Assembly: GCA_025618425.1 (NCBI GenBank)
Contig: CM046847.1
Location: 3,208,259 to 3,272,258, forward strand
Reading direction: 5' to 3'
DNA: 64,000 nt
Source: Heliocidaris tuberculata
Taxonomy: Eukaryota > Echinodermata > Echinoidea > Camarodonta > Echinometridae
Shown here piece by piece: positions 10,933 to 23,191 of the stretch. Each line of letters begins with the position of its first letter. The stretch's first letter is position 1. The notes below the pieces were generated by a model. It was not told where the DNA came from. It did no database searches and was given only the letters and a program-made list of their open reading frames with translations. The position numbers were made by a program, and so were the translations under genes.

Positions 10933-13900
10933 TTATCGTAGTTTGGCAGAAGGATGTAATAATTCTACGGAGACTATTTAAATCATTAGAATAATTACAC
11001 TTCCATAGCCAAGTACATGCAGGAAAGGAAACAAAATCTTACCAACAACAAAAAAAAAAGAACAAAAAAAAAAAAAGAAAAAGGAGTAAAATTTGTAAGA
11101 AACATGGCTCGTTTGAAAGTGAGCGAAAATCTGCTAAGTTAAACATAGTATTCTATACACAAACAAATATTAGCTGAAACTTGGATACATAATTGCCTTA
11201 AAGTGATTGTTAAGCAAGCCTAGGGTAAAACAGTTTTATGGTGCATGAGCGTTATATTTTATCCAATATTTGAAAAAACTATACCTTGCCGGACCCAAAA
11301 TGTCTAAATTTGGTCAAACAGGTGTCGTTACGTTCAAAACTTTTTACCCTGTATTTCTATGCTTATGAGTAAATTTCAATACATCGACGGCTACAGCCAA
11401 CGAGACCGACATGTCCTCTGACAACTTTTCTGAGGGTTGGCTGTCGGTCTATATAGGATGTCCCAGAGATGGCTATTGATACCTCGTATGTCGATTGAAC
11501 ATTGGGAAATAGAACATCATTGATCCTGTGAGTTAAAAACTTCATAGAAGTTTAATTTGCAAATTAAAATTCACCAAATGACCTTTTTCACCTTATCACT
11601 TACAATCACCGTTTAGATTAGGATCAGTGCGCGCAGATGAACCGTCTCCATAAACCCACTTATTACATTACGCTATAAACAATGTATGATTAGGCTAAAT
11701 GTCCGTGATCTAGATATGTCATATCCAATCAAATGAAAATCCTGACAATATCTGACTTTTCCTCGAGTGCATCACACACAAACACGAAGAGACATGTATA
11801 TTATCTGCTTAAGTTTAACTCTCTTGCAACTCATTTGTAAAATTAATGTCACAATAAGATTGGTGTATTTGCAGATATATTGAAAAAAGGTGCTGAGGAT
11901 ACTGCTGGCGCCAATGCACAAGTATTATGTCTAGTATTTAAATAAAGAAATAGTGAAAATGTACGAAATGGAGGTAAGCTTTGTGATATCGATGTAATAT
12001 AAATGTCACAAGTAATTTATATCAGTTGTTAACAATTTCGATAGAAATAAAAAGTGCGTAAATAATGATGAATTGGCAAATTGCCCCCAAATAAATGCAA
12101 ACATTTCGTAAGTCTGAATTTGATATTCAACTTCACAAATGTAATCAAATATTAAGCATGTCACTAATACAACGATATTCTAAAGCTTTCGACAGATTTA
12201 ACCGATATAGACCAATATTATGCAAGATTGCATTATTGCTTGTCACAGGGGGAAAAAAATGAGCACACTACAAAGCGGGGTCTTGGGGGGGGGGCAGAAG
12301 TTTCCATAGATTTTAATATACTTGTGAGTCATCTCGTGCCGATAATTAATTTTATTTTATTTCATCGGCTCTGTTCGTTCTGTCCTTATTCTATTATACT
12401 TTTCATTCTTTCCTCTAAACGCCTAACAAGCGGGGGTTTTTTACGAAAGAATATGTCAACCGCGTTTACACAAAGGCTATACTAGAGAAAACTTTCAATT
12501 AGGAATACGTAACACTGAAGCTTAAAGAGAACTATCATTCTTGATTGATATGATATTTCTTCATTGTTTACTCATTATTTAATGAGTAAGAGTATGGTTT
12601 CATTTTAATTTGTTCAAGGTCAAGTCATCAGCGATCACTCTTACGCATAAAGTACTCTGAGAAGCAAAACAAAACCATTAAAAGTAGTTTTGTGTCATAG
12701 GGCGAACAAGTTGGGGGCTGGGGGCTGCAGCGCGTCAGCCCGCCCCTAGAATTTTAGACTTGCCATTATTCGGGCGACCATCACCTCATCTTCGGGCAGA
12801 AAGGTGTTCCATATTTTATCTCGTATATTTTGATGATGGAATTACATTGTCACTAAAATGTCAAAAAATAATAGCTCGATTCCTTTCAAAATTAAGGAAC
12901 TTTTAATTTTGTATTCGGGCGAGAGACGTCAGCCCCATGGTAAAATTATGCCCTCATGCCTACATTTTTATGCTACAAATCAAAATGAGACGTTTATATA
13001 GAGCAGAGTGTTATCCATGAAATTAACTGGAGACATAATCACTTATTCTTATAATCTCAGGTATTGGTATGAATGGTTTAGAAACTGATTACTGGGACGG
13101 TTGTGATCAACACTTGAAACATATAGGTTAGAGGGTAGCGGTCGAGACAAAAATAAAACAGTTAAAGCCTTTTGCTAATCATATGAGCTGACCATTGAGT
13201 GTCGTGTTTGCCCCCAGGTGGATTTTCCAAACAACTCAAACCTGGTCATTTATTTTTTTCAATAATAACGTTTTACAAGAGCAAATTAACACACCAACAA
13301 AACTAACATGCCCATAAATAGATAAGGTCAGTAGGAAGGTGATGGAGGTGATATTTAATCCGACAGTGTTTTTGCTTGCGCTAGCAAGAATTTTATGATT
13401 GCTTTTGAAAAAGATAATCAAGTGCCTAATCAGTGCTCACGAATAGTTGCAACTTCTCGGCAAAAAATGGAAAAACTTATACTTCGAGACTATTCAACAT
13501 CAACGTTTGGAATCATACTTCATGAAATGATTCCTCCACAAAAAGATAATTAATTATTTTGATAGCCATAATATAGGTCTAATGTAACACAATAAAAAAT
13601 CGGGAGTTTAACATGATGGTACACTAGGTGTTTAGTATTGGACATCTAAAGGTAGTTATAACCCATCGAAAATGAGTGATATTTGATATCTTATCACATA
13701 CATGGCACGCACATGACTACAGTATGCCGATAAAATATTATAGTGGTGTATTATTTCGGTTAGAATTTCGCTCGTTAAATCGGGATGTAAGAACGTCCTT
13801 CATAGAATATGGTAGAAAAAAACAAAACTAGAACATACGTTGTCACAACCATGGAATGGAAATCGACTATGCTATTACAGGGTGTTGAACGAGGGAGAGA

Positions 13901-15059
13901 TGGGGAAATAATGATGACTTTTTTTGTTAACAAAAGCTCTGTTTAGATTCGTTTTTTGAAAGAGAGGGATTCGCAGCAATATATTGTTATTCATTGCGTT
14001 TCATTGTGGTCTGTGTTGTTGTTGTTGTTTTAATCAGACTTCTCTTTTGAGTTTTCCAGAGCTACATCGCTCTCTGCTCCTAGAGTATTTTTTAATTTCA
14101 CTGACGCCTTATCCTGCACTTTTTTTTTGGTACTGATAACTACACGTACAAAATAGGGATTCCTCTAGATAAGCTAAAACAGGGTAAGATGTGATTTAAA
14201 TGCGGTTTCCAATTTGGTTTTAGCTCCATTTATATTACGTGTGGGCAGATTTCCTATTGCCTCATTTGACACTCCATCAGGCGTAAAGATATGATGTAAC
14301 AAAATCAGTAGCTAAAATGAATATTGCCGAATGGGCCCTATAGAGGGAAACGAAAGTGAAGTGCAAACAATAACAAAACAAAAACCTTTTTAAATTAAAT
14401 ATTCATCAAGAGAATGATTTTTATATCAATATTCTATAATTCGCTTTGTGTTTTTCATGACTATTAAGCTACAACGGCGGTCATAATGACCTACAATCTT
14501 CATAACAATATTGGCCAAAATTGAAGAGGGGGAACTTGATAAGGATAGAAAAATTTAAAAATACCGAGAAATTTATAGATATAGATGTAATACTTATATC
14601 GGCACGGTCATAAGTGATGTCCTTAATTAATCACAAAACTTACAATAAATAATTATTCTTGGAAGAGTGACCTGAACGTATTACTGCAATATGGTGAAAA
14701 TTTTTAAAATCACATCGGATAAAGGTGAATTTCAAAACATAATGAATGAAAGGAAATATTATATAATGAGAACATAAATGACGTCCAAAAAAAAAAGAAA
14801 TTGTGCAAAGTGGCAAATACGGACTTACCGCAAATTTCTTGAATTAATTATATAACCGAGAGCTTCTAGTGAATATCCTTTTGATAATTTTGATCCTTTC
14901 AGAGTTCATCAACAAGTTACCTTATCTTTATCCATACAATTTTGTTGTCATGTTCAACTCAGAATGACGACAGATATCAGTGACAGAAATTGAATTGTAG
15001 TTACGATCTCCTTGTCTCTGTCCATTTGTTTCACAATCTCTGCGAGAAAATCCTGAAAG
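10933..15059. other. AT-rich intergenic DNA, mostly nothing recognised
   Basis: No exon-like sequence supported. It contains a G10 run near 12,286 and a stretch at 12,700-12,960 with the words ATTCGGGC and CGTCAGCCC. These words recur near 15.9, 21.75 and 28.9 kb, which suggests a dispersed repeat. Many short open frames lack support. Confidence 0.5.
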
Positions 15060-15300
15060 TCCGAGACAGAGCGTGCTTGCATTAGCGAGTCAACATTCCG
15101 AGTGGACGCCCGTCATGTTACATTAAGGCTTCGACTCCACCGCTTGCAACGTAATTGGTGGAAAAGTGAACTGGCCGAGGTGCTTGTGGTGCACCGACGT
15201 CGATTTCACTGCGTGGGACCGGGGGGAATAAGTTCAAGTAACGCAAGGATCGCAAGGAGGCCGCCAACGATTTACAAGGGGTATAGGTAAAAAAGAAACT
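15060..15300 (+). promoter_or_regulatory. CpG-dense block, possible first exon
   Basis: CpG-rich sequence in a CpG-poor background. It ends with GGGGTATAG followed by GTAAAA (donor GT at 15,287-15,288), so it could be a non-coding first exon spliced on the + strand. The 62-codon frame at 15,102-15,290 is rich in Arg and His and unlike any family I know. A regulatory element is equally possible. Confidence 0.3.
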
Positions 15301-16300
15301 CTTGTCTGCTTTCTATCCAAGGCTCACGATCGTCACACGTCGTATTAGAGATACCGCCAAGATGCGTGTTTTCATCATGCGCTCTGCTCATGTTTGTATT
15401 ATCAAAGCGAAAGTCCCGCTATTTTGTGACGTACGCGCCCTACGATACCTCGACTTATCGTCTGCAAACCTGGAGCACTCCCGCGCTGATGATGTCACAA
15501 CATCACTGTCATATCTTAATCATCTGATCATGATTTGGAAAAGCCTGGGACAGGATCAGTGGCTCGCAAGGACTTTCAAGAATTAAGGGCGATTTGTATT
15601 GCCTATATAGGAATCATGTTGGGATTATTACGTGATTTGTCATTGTGATGTTCGCATATTTCAAAAGTTAATGGACAAAGCTCCTGAATCTGCCTTAGAT
15701 TTATCGAAAGTTTTTGCGATCGTGTTAGTAATGATATTAATAAAAAGAACCACACTTGGGGACCCAAAGACGTAAGGGCACCATTTTGCCAGGAGGCTGA
15801 CGCCGAATATCAGTTTTCCGTTTCTAAATGTTGACCCCATATTTAAATAGAGAAAATGAATCTTTGTTTTAAAAAAAAAACTGAAATGAATTTTAAAAAA
15901 TTTACAAGTAGAGCACCTCGCTGCCCGAAAATAGGGTGACAGTTGCCCTTGTAGGCTTTTTGATAATACATCCCCCCCCCCTCATACGCCTATGTGCTGA
16001 CCTGTCCATTCTAGTTTAATCCAACTTTAAGATATCGACCTTTATAACAATTATGTGAGAATGTGGCTGCAGATTAGTTTTTTTTTTTTTTTTTTTTTAA
16101 TTCTTTTTTTCGTGACTCGGGTGAACAAACAGAAAAAAAACTTACCATTAAAAAGGGTTATTATTCAAATACTTTTATCCATCTCAATGTCCACGAAACA
16201 AAAGTAAACAATCAATCATTTTCAATTTTCATTTTCAATTCAATCAATCAAGGTTTCTAATAATTTTTGTATTTTTGTATTATTTTGGATTTAATCTTAA
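15301..16300. other. Intergenic DNA, nothing recognised
   Basis: CpG-moderate up to about 15,500, then AT-rich. It contains a C9 run near 15,972 and a T run at about 16,078-16,098. Confidence 0.45.
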
Positions 16301-16378
16301 TTTTCCGGTAAACCGTGCGCTTAGAAACATCCGTATTCAGCGCCTAATAAATGTATTGTATTATTATTATTATCATTG
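16301..16378 (+). mobile_element. 3' fragment of a SINE
   Basis: TGCGCTTAGAAACAT ... AGCGCCTAATAAATG followed by ATT triplets repeats the GCGC-spacer-GCGC-triplet-tail layout of the other SINE ends in the window. The head is missing. Confidence 0.5.
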
Positions 16379-16884
16379 CATTGTCAGAATCGTCATAGAG
16401 CATTGAACATGACTGTCCAAACTTTGGAATGAGTGACTGTGAAAGGCTATAATCATTTTTTAATCTAACTTTTTCAACCTGTAATAATTATACTTTGTAA
16501 AGGCACACACTTGCGAAAATAGCAAAATCGGCAGCAAAAAATAGCAGATAGTTTATATAATCCTACATTAGAAAAAAAAATGACTTTAAGCAAAATGGGC
16601 AAAATGTTAGAATCTGAATCATAATTTGAGCATTATTTTATTGTTTTTGCAAAACTTATCAGATATGAGTTAGGATATGATACGCATGTATTGGTGAGGG
16701 ATTGATGGAAAGATCATGCATCTTTGAAATATTCTGGTCTCACATTTTATCTTATTTTATCATATTAAGTGTCCATGACACTTGGAATTTAAATGGTAAT
16801 AACTATTCTTGTATAATTCCTCATGTTGCACAGATCACAATACAATGACAAGTCAAGTTCAGATGCAGTTTTTTGTGATAATGA
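16379..16884. other. Intergenic DNA, nothing recognised
   Basis: AT-rich, no feature supported. Confidence 0.5.
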
Positions 16885-16962
16885 TGATGAGGAGGAGGAG
16901 GAGAAGGAGGAGGAGGAGGAGGAGGAGGAGGACGAGGACGACGACGACGACGACGACGATGG
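16885..16962. repeat. (GAG)n-(GAC)n triplet tract
   Basis: About 26 triplets change from GAT/GAG/GAA to GAC. The Arg-rich plus and Pro-rich minus frames here are artefacts. Confidence 0.9.
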
Positions 16963-17764
16963 CTAGCGCCGGTATCTGTATGCCTTTGTTGGGCGCTCAT
17001 GGCGCTTGTGAAATTATCTTTCAAAATTGGCAACTTGTTATTTTCCAAACTGTTCATTAGGCTAAGAAATCTTATATGCCTGACCGAACGTTTTGTCAGA
17101 TAATTATGATTCCCAAAATAAGTCTTGTTTTGCTCACAATTGCAAACCACTTTAAAAGATTATTATGCACTAGATTTCTATTCATTGTTTGATTGCATGA
17201 ACACCTCAAACTTTCTGCTCTAATCACGACACCCCGTTGTGACAGGCAAAAGAAACAATACCTGCACGGTTGTCTTTGGAGACAAAAATGTGTTTCACTT
17301 TACAAAATGGATACATTATGAAATTCATAATCCTCCTCACATTACAATACTGAATGTAGCAGGGGAAAAGCACGAATGAGGATTCCTAAAATAACGTATG
17401 TTTATTGTTCTCATTTTGACAAGCAATCTTGAAGCGAGCAATTGTTTGATTTCTTTCTTCCGTTTCAGACTTTGACTCGAAGGAGAGTTATTAAATGTAA
17501 ACAGAAGGAGGCCGCTAGAGAAAGGGGTTGTTTTTTTTTTCTCTCTCTCTCTCTCTCTTCCTCTCTTTGCAATCCGAATTAATGCACAGTGAGTAACCTA
17601 GAGCATGTGATAATGATCGAAATCATAACGAGTCTGACACACTAATGTCTTTATTTTCCCAAGAGAGGGCTCACTTCAATAATTTTGAAGAGGCCATTTC
17701 GTGTACTGTTCCCCCATCTCGATTTTTGTCTCTTCTGTCCGTCTTTCATTCTAAATGTACGTTT

Positions 17765-17815
<51 letters not shown>

Positions 17816-18200
17816 TTCTCTCTCCCTCCTTCCCTCCCCCTCTCGAACCTTTCTTTTTCTTCTGAGGTTTTATAACACGTGTCTACTCAAAAAAGTGGAG
17901 GAAGGGCTGCAGCCCCCCCCCCCCCCCAGTTCTGCGGCCCATGCCTCTGCCCCTCTTCCCTCTCTCCCCATCTTTCTTTCAAATTGTCTTCAAGTGTACG
18001 TCATCTTTACCGTCTGTTGGATTTGCTTTGCGTAAGTTTATCTTGGAAAACCATTTTTTTTTGGGGGGGGGGGATTCCCACATACTCATTACTCAAGACA
18101 AATTTTAATGGCGATGGCGAATTGTTGAATTTATGTGATTAATGAAATTCATCTATCGGCACCCGTATCGATACCAATCCGATGTTTTTATTACGCTTCC
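16963..18200. other. Intergenic DNA with (TC)n tracts and a C15 run
   Basis: (TC)n tracts lie at about 17,540-17,566 and 17,768-17,823, with C15 at 17,913-17,927 and T9G10 at about 18,055-18,072. No coding feature supported. Confidence 0.6.
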
Positions 18201-18697
18201 TTAAAGGGAAAGTTCATCCCGAAGATTACTTGAGTTTAAAAAATGCAGAAAAAATAAAGAAAAATATTTGCGAAAGTTTGGACAAAATCCGTTAAAGAAT
18301 AACGGAGTTATGGACTTTTGAAGTTTTGATTTTGTGACGTCACATGCGAGCAGCTCCTCCGTTATGTAATGTGATAAATATTCCATAAAACACAGTTTTC
18401 TCAGAAAATTTAGAATTGTGCATTTGATATATTGTCAGAAATGTTATTCAATACTAGATTCTGAAAAGAAACAATATTAATTTATCGTGGAACGTGAAAA
18501 AAAATGCGAATATATGGAATATTTATTACATGACCAATGGGCAGCTGCTCGCATGTGACGTCACGAATCCAAAACTTTAAATACTCATAACTCTTTTATT
18601 ATTTGACCGATTTTCATCAAACCTTCGCCAATATTTTTCTTTATTTTTTCTGCATTTTTTAAACTCAAGTAATCTTCAGGGTGAACTTCCCCTTTAA
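18201..18697. mobile_element. Fold-back element 1 with TTAA ends
   Basis: The left end TTAAAGGGAAAGTTCA is matched by TGAACTTCCCCTTTAA on the right. The arms pair over about 180-200 bases each, including GTGACGTCACATGCGAGCAG on the left and its near-complement on the right. The central part is AT-rich. There is no coding capacity. TTAA at both ends suggests a TTAA-duplicating family (piggyBac- or Kolobok-like), which is inference. Confidence 0.85.
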
Positions 18698-18728
18698 CGA
18701 GTATAATTATTCTCACAGAAAGGTATCC

Positions 18729-18798
18729 TGGGGGGTGTTTTATAAAGCTGTGCGTAAAGTTACGCATGACTTTTTGAGCTTTCTGAAACAACCCCTGG
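18729..18798. mobile_element. 70-bp hairpin MITE
   Basis: GGGGTGTTTTATAAAG at the left and CTTTCTGAAACAACCCC at the right form imperfect inverted ends around CGTAAAGTTACGCATGACTT. The same core occurs in the larger element at 62,735-63,065. Confidence 0.65.
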
Positions 18799-19000
18799 AC
18801 AAAGGGTGTCACTAGAAGGGATGGGGTGAGGATAATCCACCCCGCTTCTCATCCATATCTCAAATTTCTGTCGGCAAATCTGTATGTTGGCGATTTTGCA
18901 CGCTTTTACAGTGTTTGAGTTCTTCCATTTTTTTTCTTTATTTTTAATAGTTATATTAGCTAATAGTTAAAATCTGCGGAACCTTTCTTTAGGTCAGTAT

Positions 19001-19298
19001 AGAGGTGTTGTGATCTAGTGGATAATAACTCGGACTGTGAACCACAATGTACGGGGTTCGAGTCCCTGGCGCAGCATTAGTGTCTTACGGCAAGACATTA
19101 ATCTACATTTGCCACACTCGACCCAGGTGAGGTAAATGGGTACCTGCATGCAGGAATTAATTCCTTGAAATGCTAGAGCGCAGTAAGAGCAGCCATGTTA
19201 AAGCCGGGGTAATATTGTGGAGCGCCAGGAGTGTAAAGTGTGCATGCGACAGACATGTGCGCTATACAGAACACACTATCATGACTATTATTATTATT
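19001..19298 (+). mobile_element. tRNA-derived SINE
   Basis: An A-box-like TGATCTAGTGG lies at about 19,011-19,021, followed by a B-box GGGTTCGAGTCCC at about 19,054-19,066. The body contains GGTAAATGGGTACCTGC, and an ATT-triplet tail follows at 19,281-19,298. The tRNA-like head has no acceptor-stem pairing that would make a functional tRNA. Confidence 0.85.
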
Positions 19299-20204
19299 AT
19301 TTACCTTGTTTTGCGTTCTGTAACATGTTTATTTTTTATTTTTTATGTTTGGAGAGGTTTGTTTTCTTTATTTCATTCTGTCACTAAATTTACAGACTTT
19401 TTTTTTTGGGGGGGGGGGTCAGATGCCCCTCCCCTCCCATTCAAAATGTTCTAGCAACGCCCCTCGTGACATCATCATCGACTTGAAATCGAGATTAATA
19501 AGGTCACGTGTCACGTGATCCCATTCACGTCACGAATAGTAAATCAAAAGAAAAATATCGTCCATATCCATAGCGCTGAAATTTGTTGACCGATTTTGAA
19601 TCCATGACGTTGATTTGGAACTGGGCAGAAGTTGTTTTGATGCAGGAGAGGCATGGGCCTTGTGTTTAACCTAGCCGTGATGGATATCTCGCGGGCACTT
19701 CAAAGATCCACGTCACACGTGTACATGTATATGCATAGTAGGGTCACAGTCATTCATAGAGAGCCTCTATATATGACTTGTTTTGAACATGTCGACTTAA
19801 AGGTAATGTTCAGTAGTCACATGCAGAGATATTATCACACTTTTTATGTTAAATTTTACAAGGAGTTTTTTTTTCAGTGCATGGTCACATTAGGGCTTGG
19901 ATTTACCCCCCCCCCCCCCCCCCCCACAAAGAAAAAAAAAACCCCAACAAAACAAAACAAAACACACACACAACTATTTATAAAGTTTATCGTCCAATAT
20001 GAGCATAGTGCTCCTGTTTAGTTAGCCGTCATATTCACTTGGAATGCAACCTTCTTCCATATTCATCTAAGTTCAGTGATATTGGAATTCAGTAAAAGCT
20101 TTGTAGAAATTATGCTGATTTGTTGTTCATCCAGTTATAGTTAAATTTATCACTATCAAGATGAGACTTGATTAAGGAAGCCTGAAGTTATAAACGTATC
20201 TTGG
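19299..20204. other. Intergenic DNA with homopolymer runs
   Basis: T9G10 lies near 19,388-19,408 and C20 at 19,906-19,925 with an A/C-rich follow-up. GTCACGTG words cluster at 19,500-19,535. No coding feature supported. Confidence 0.5.
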
Positions 20205-20340
20205 AGGCGTTTCATCACGTGTCTTGTCGGTGATTTTTACCGACAAATTTTGCTCTCTGCCAATCAGATGCAAGGATTTCAGTAGCTTATAACAGTTATT
20301 GCAACTTGTCATTGATGACAAGTTTTATGAAACAGGGCCC
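20205..20340. mobile_element. MITE-like element with GTTTCAT ends
   Basis: The left end holds GCGTTTCATCACGTG followed by TTGTC. The right end holds GACAAGTTTTATGAAACAGG. It resembles, in outline, the palindromic elements at 62.7 and 63.7 kb. Confidence 0.5.
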
Positions 20341-20560
20341 AGATCTCACTGGAAATCACTGACACTGAATAAAAACCAACACAGATTAAGTATGGGGCTC
20401 AAAAATATATGATGATTCATTATAGACATGGAAAAAGAGGCAAGTTTTGATTGTGAGCAAGATATTTTTAACGTAAATTTGAGGGCATCAAGAGCATTCG
20501 TTATCAGGTGTTAGTATACTTCAAGATCCTACAGTCACACTTTAAGTCATCTTTTTGGAG

Positions 20561-20610
20561 CCAGAAGGGCGTTAACTTTGTACAAATGATGCGAGTTAAC
20601 GCCCTTCTGG
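20561..20610. repeat. Perfect 17-bp inverted repeat
   Basis: CCAGAAGGGCGTTAACT (20,561-20,577) and its exact reverse complement (20,594-20,610) flank a 16-base loop. Both arms contain GTTAAC. It may be a minimal MITE or a protected hairpin. Confidence 0.9.
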
Positions 20611-20876
20611 TTTAAACAAACGAAATATTCTATACGGTGTGTTTGAATTATACACGGATGAATGACAGAATACCATTAGAATATCCTATATGTATATTAT
20701 GTATAGTATATAAGCAAACAACTTTGCTGCATCTTATTATACGTTTTCGATCTTGCTGAAATTTCCTATATAAAATTGAGCTCTTAACAGGCTAACATGC
20801 CTGTGGAATTGAAGCTTCTATATTTAGCCGCATTCACGTGCACTTGCACATGTTAATATGTGTGATAATCATATTC

Positions 20877-21470
20877 TTAAAGGGAAATCCAACCTTAATG
20901 GCAAGTTGCGCTGAAAGAAAGAAGGAAAATCAGAGAAGCAGATTGGTGAAAGTTTGAACAAAATCGGACAAGAAATAAGAAAGTTATGAACTTTTGAAAT
21001 TGTAATCACTATATACATATAGGAATGTCAAATTAGCCGAATAGGTAATGTCACTGTGATGTAGTTGCGGACAACTCCCCCATTTGCTCCATCACACAAA
21101 ATGACTAAAATGTCTTTTTTTTTTTCAAAATGTATTACTCAGTAGGATTTTTTTTTCATGAGGACCTGTAACAATATGCTATCTCCAATATATTTTGAAT
21201 ACTGCCCCGAGGGTAAAGGCGCTTCGGAGAAAACCGCAAATTAATGATATTTTTGTGTACGACAAACGGGGGAGTTGTCCGCAGGTATGTCACAATCGAC
21301 TCACTCACCAACATGCCAATTTGAGATTCGCATAGATGTAGTGATCTCATTTTTCAAACATCCATAAATTATTCCTTGTCCGATTTCTTTCAAACTTTCA
21401 CCATCCTGTTTTTCTTATTTTTCTGCTTTCACACAAATCATCTTATTACCAAGGTGGGATTTCCCTTTAA
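20877..21470. mobile_element. Fold-back element 2 with TTAA ends
   Basis: It begins TTAAAGGGAAATCCAACCTT and ends AAGGTGGGATTTCCCTTTAA. The arms pair through GAAAGTTTGAA/TTCAAACTTTC-type words to a centre flanked by GGACAACTCCCC and GGGGGAGTTGTCC. No coding capacity. It belongs to the same structural class as 18,201-18,697 but is a different sequence family. Confidence 0.85.
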
Positions 21471-21551
21471 AAATCAACTACAAAAAAGGATTAAAGAGAA
21501 TCCGTCTTATTGGCGGATGAGGGGGCCCTCAGGGGACATGCCACCCTATCC

Positions 21552-21584
<33 letters not shown>

Positions 21585-21795
21585 GGAAGGGGGTGTATTT
21601 CGGGTTAAAGAACTCCCCTCTCGTTCTCGTAGAGCGAGTCTTGAGAGGATTGGCAATAATTTTGAAAATCATGTTGGGGGAAAAAATCACTCATATCCCC
21701 CCCCCCCTCCCCCTTCTCACCCCTAGAATTTTCATAAAGCCAATATTCGGACAACCGTCATCTGATCATCTCAGATTCGGGCAGCGAGGTAATTT
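21471..21795. repeat. (GA)n-G13 tract and C runs
   Basis: (GA)n at 21,552-21,573 continues into about 13 Gs, and a C-rich stretch lies at about 21,696-21,716. ATTCGGGCAGCGAGG near 21,775 recurs elsewhere in the window. Confidence 0.7.
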
Positions 21796-22150
21796 GTATA
21801 ATAATAATTATATATAGCGCATTATGTGAATATGTCAATGCGCTTTACAATGTTATTTATTATTACCCCTGGTCATTGGATTTCAAGCCCGCACACAAGT
21901 GTGCACCATCTTCACTCCGTAGGGAGCATTAGTATCATTTTGCACCGTTCACATGCATGCATGTAAGGCAATGGCAAAAACAGTCACATTGACTTTCGGC
22001 AATCCTCACAGGTGCATTATCTCCTGGGTAAGAGTGGCAATGCGGATCAATGTCTTGCACGCCAAAGGACGTTAGTACCGCGGCGGGACTCGAACCGCGA
22101 ACTATGTGATCTACAGGCTTATAATCCTGAATTTGACTTCAGTGGTAAAA
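21796..22150 (-). mobile_element. tRNA-derived SINE, second subfamily
   Basis: On the minus strand a B-box-like GGTTCGAGTCCCG (about 22,084-22,096) precedes a body with CCCAGGAGATAATGCACC. Two GCGC words and an A/T tail follow. The A-box is degenerate. It differs from the 8.5 kb copy in the body, so it is probably another subfamily. Confidence 0.75.
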
Positions 22151-22983
22151 TTGTTCTCAAGCTTCTTCTTGATTATGCTCAGCCATAAGGCCATCATTCT
22201 GTAATACTATAGATATATAACCCACTACCTTGAGGGAGATATGAGGTACATTAGCTAAATAATAGCGCCTTGGATTTAATTTCCTCATCGCGTGATCTTT
22301 TCCCAGGTTTGAAATTACAACTATAGAAGAAAAAAAAGTTCTTTCCCTGGATAGTTTGTAAAAACAAAATCTGAGAATTGCAATTACAACCGACCCTTTT
22401 CAGATACCATAGGCATAGCGTCAGGAAAGATAAACTCTCCCTCTAGCTTCAGGGTCCAAAGTATTCCTCCTCCCACATGTTATTGCAAATATTAAGCGAA
22501 GGGAACAGAATCAACCCTTCTCATATAATCCAGCATCTAGTTGAAATGATTGTCTGCATCAGTCAGATGTGCTGCCATTTTTTTTCTTCTTGGAGAATAT
22601 GACACTTTCGAGAAATGAAATTTCAAATCTAATCCACCATATGAAAACACAGGGATTGTTGCGGTATGAATATGCCCGAAGCTCTGTACTTGTTTTCCTT
22701 TGCCTTCTAACCCCCGAGTTGCTTGTGCCTCTTTAGAATGATGAAGCGAGCAGTAGAGCTTCAGTGCTCGGATGGGAAATGGATGCGACTTGGTGCCAAT
22801 GTTTTGATGTTAAAAGTCTCAAGGCAATGCATACTCTGTGTTCTCTGGGGAAACCATTTAACTTAAAAAACAACGTCGTAATCCTGTTACAGTATAAAGA
22901 GTTTGGTGAGCCCTGGGAAGTCAAACAGAGTGCCAAGATTTTTTCCAAAAGAAAATTTGATGAAAATAGCAGTGAGACATTCT
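22151..22983. other. Intergenic DNA with a weak coding-like stretch
   Basis: About 22,735-22,985 (+) is open for 74 codons (22,764-22,988) and has less skewed composition than its neighbours. I recognise no domain. The same frame continues past one TGA into the duplicated block at 22,984, so a decayed gene is possible but unproven. Confidence 0.25.
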
Positions 22984-23191
22984 TATGAAAGCGAAACATG
23001 GAAGATGTTAATACTATTGACAGGAAAATAAAATCAATCATTTTAGAAATGAATAACCAAGAAAAAAGAGTTTTACCAATATGTGTCCCTTATGAAAAAC
23101 ATGGAAGTTGTTAATTCTATTTGCAAGAAAATAAAATCAATTATTTTGGATTTTAAAGACCACGAAAAAAGGGTGTATCATATGGGCCTCT
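22984..23191 (+). repeat. Diverged tandem duplication, about 105-bp unit
   Basis: Copy 1 (22,984-23,090) and copy 2 (23,091-23,191) share TATGAAA, AACATGGAAG, GTTAAT and AAAATAAAATCAAT in the same order. Both can be translated with ATGGAA...GTTAAT in frame, giving similar Lys/Ile-rich peptides, each ended by stops. Most likely an old local duplication. A decayed coding repeat is the alternative. Confidence 0.7.

Noticed and set aside
19001..19090. tRNA gene
   Set aside because: A- and B-box words are present, but the head lacks acceptor-stem pairing and continues into a SINE body with an ATT tail.
21376..21726. 116-codon + strand frame
   Set aside because: It runs from the arm of fold-back element 2 through a GA/G tract into a C run, with no unique coding part.
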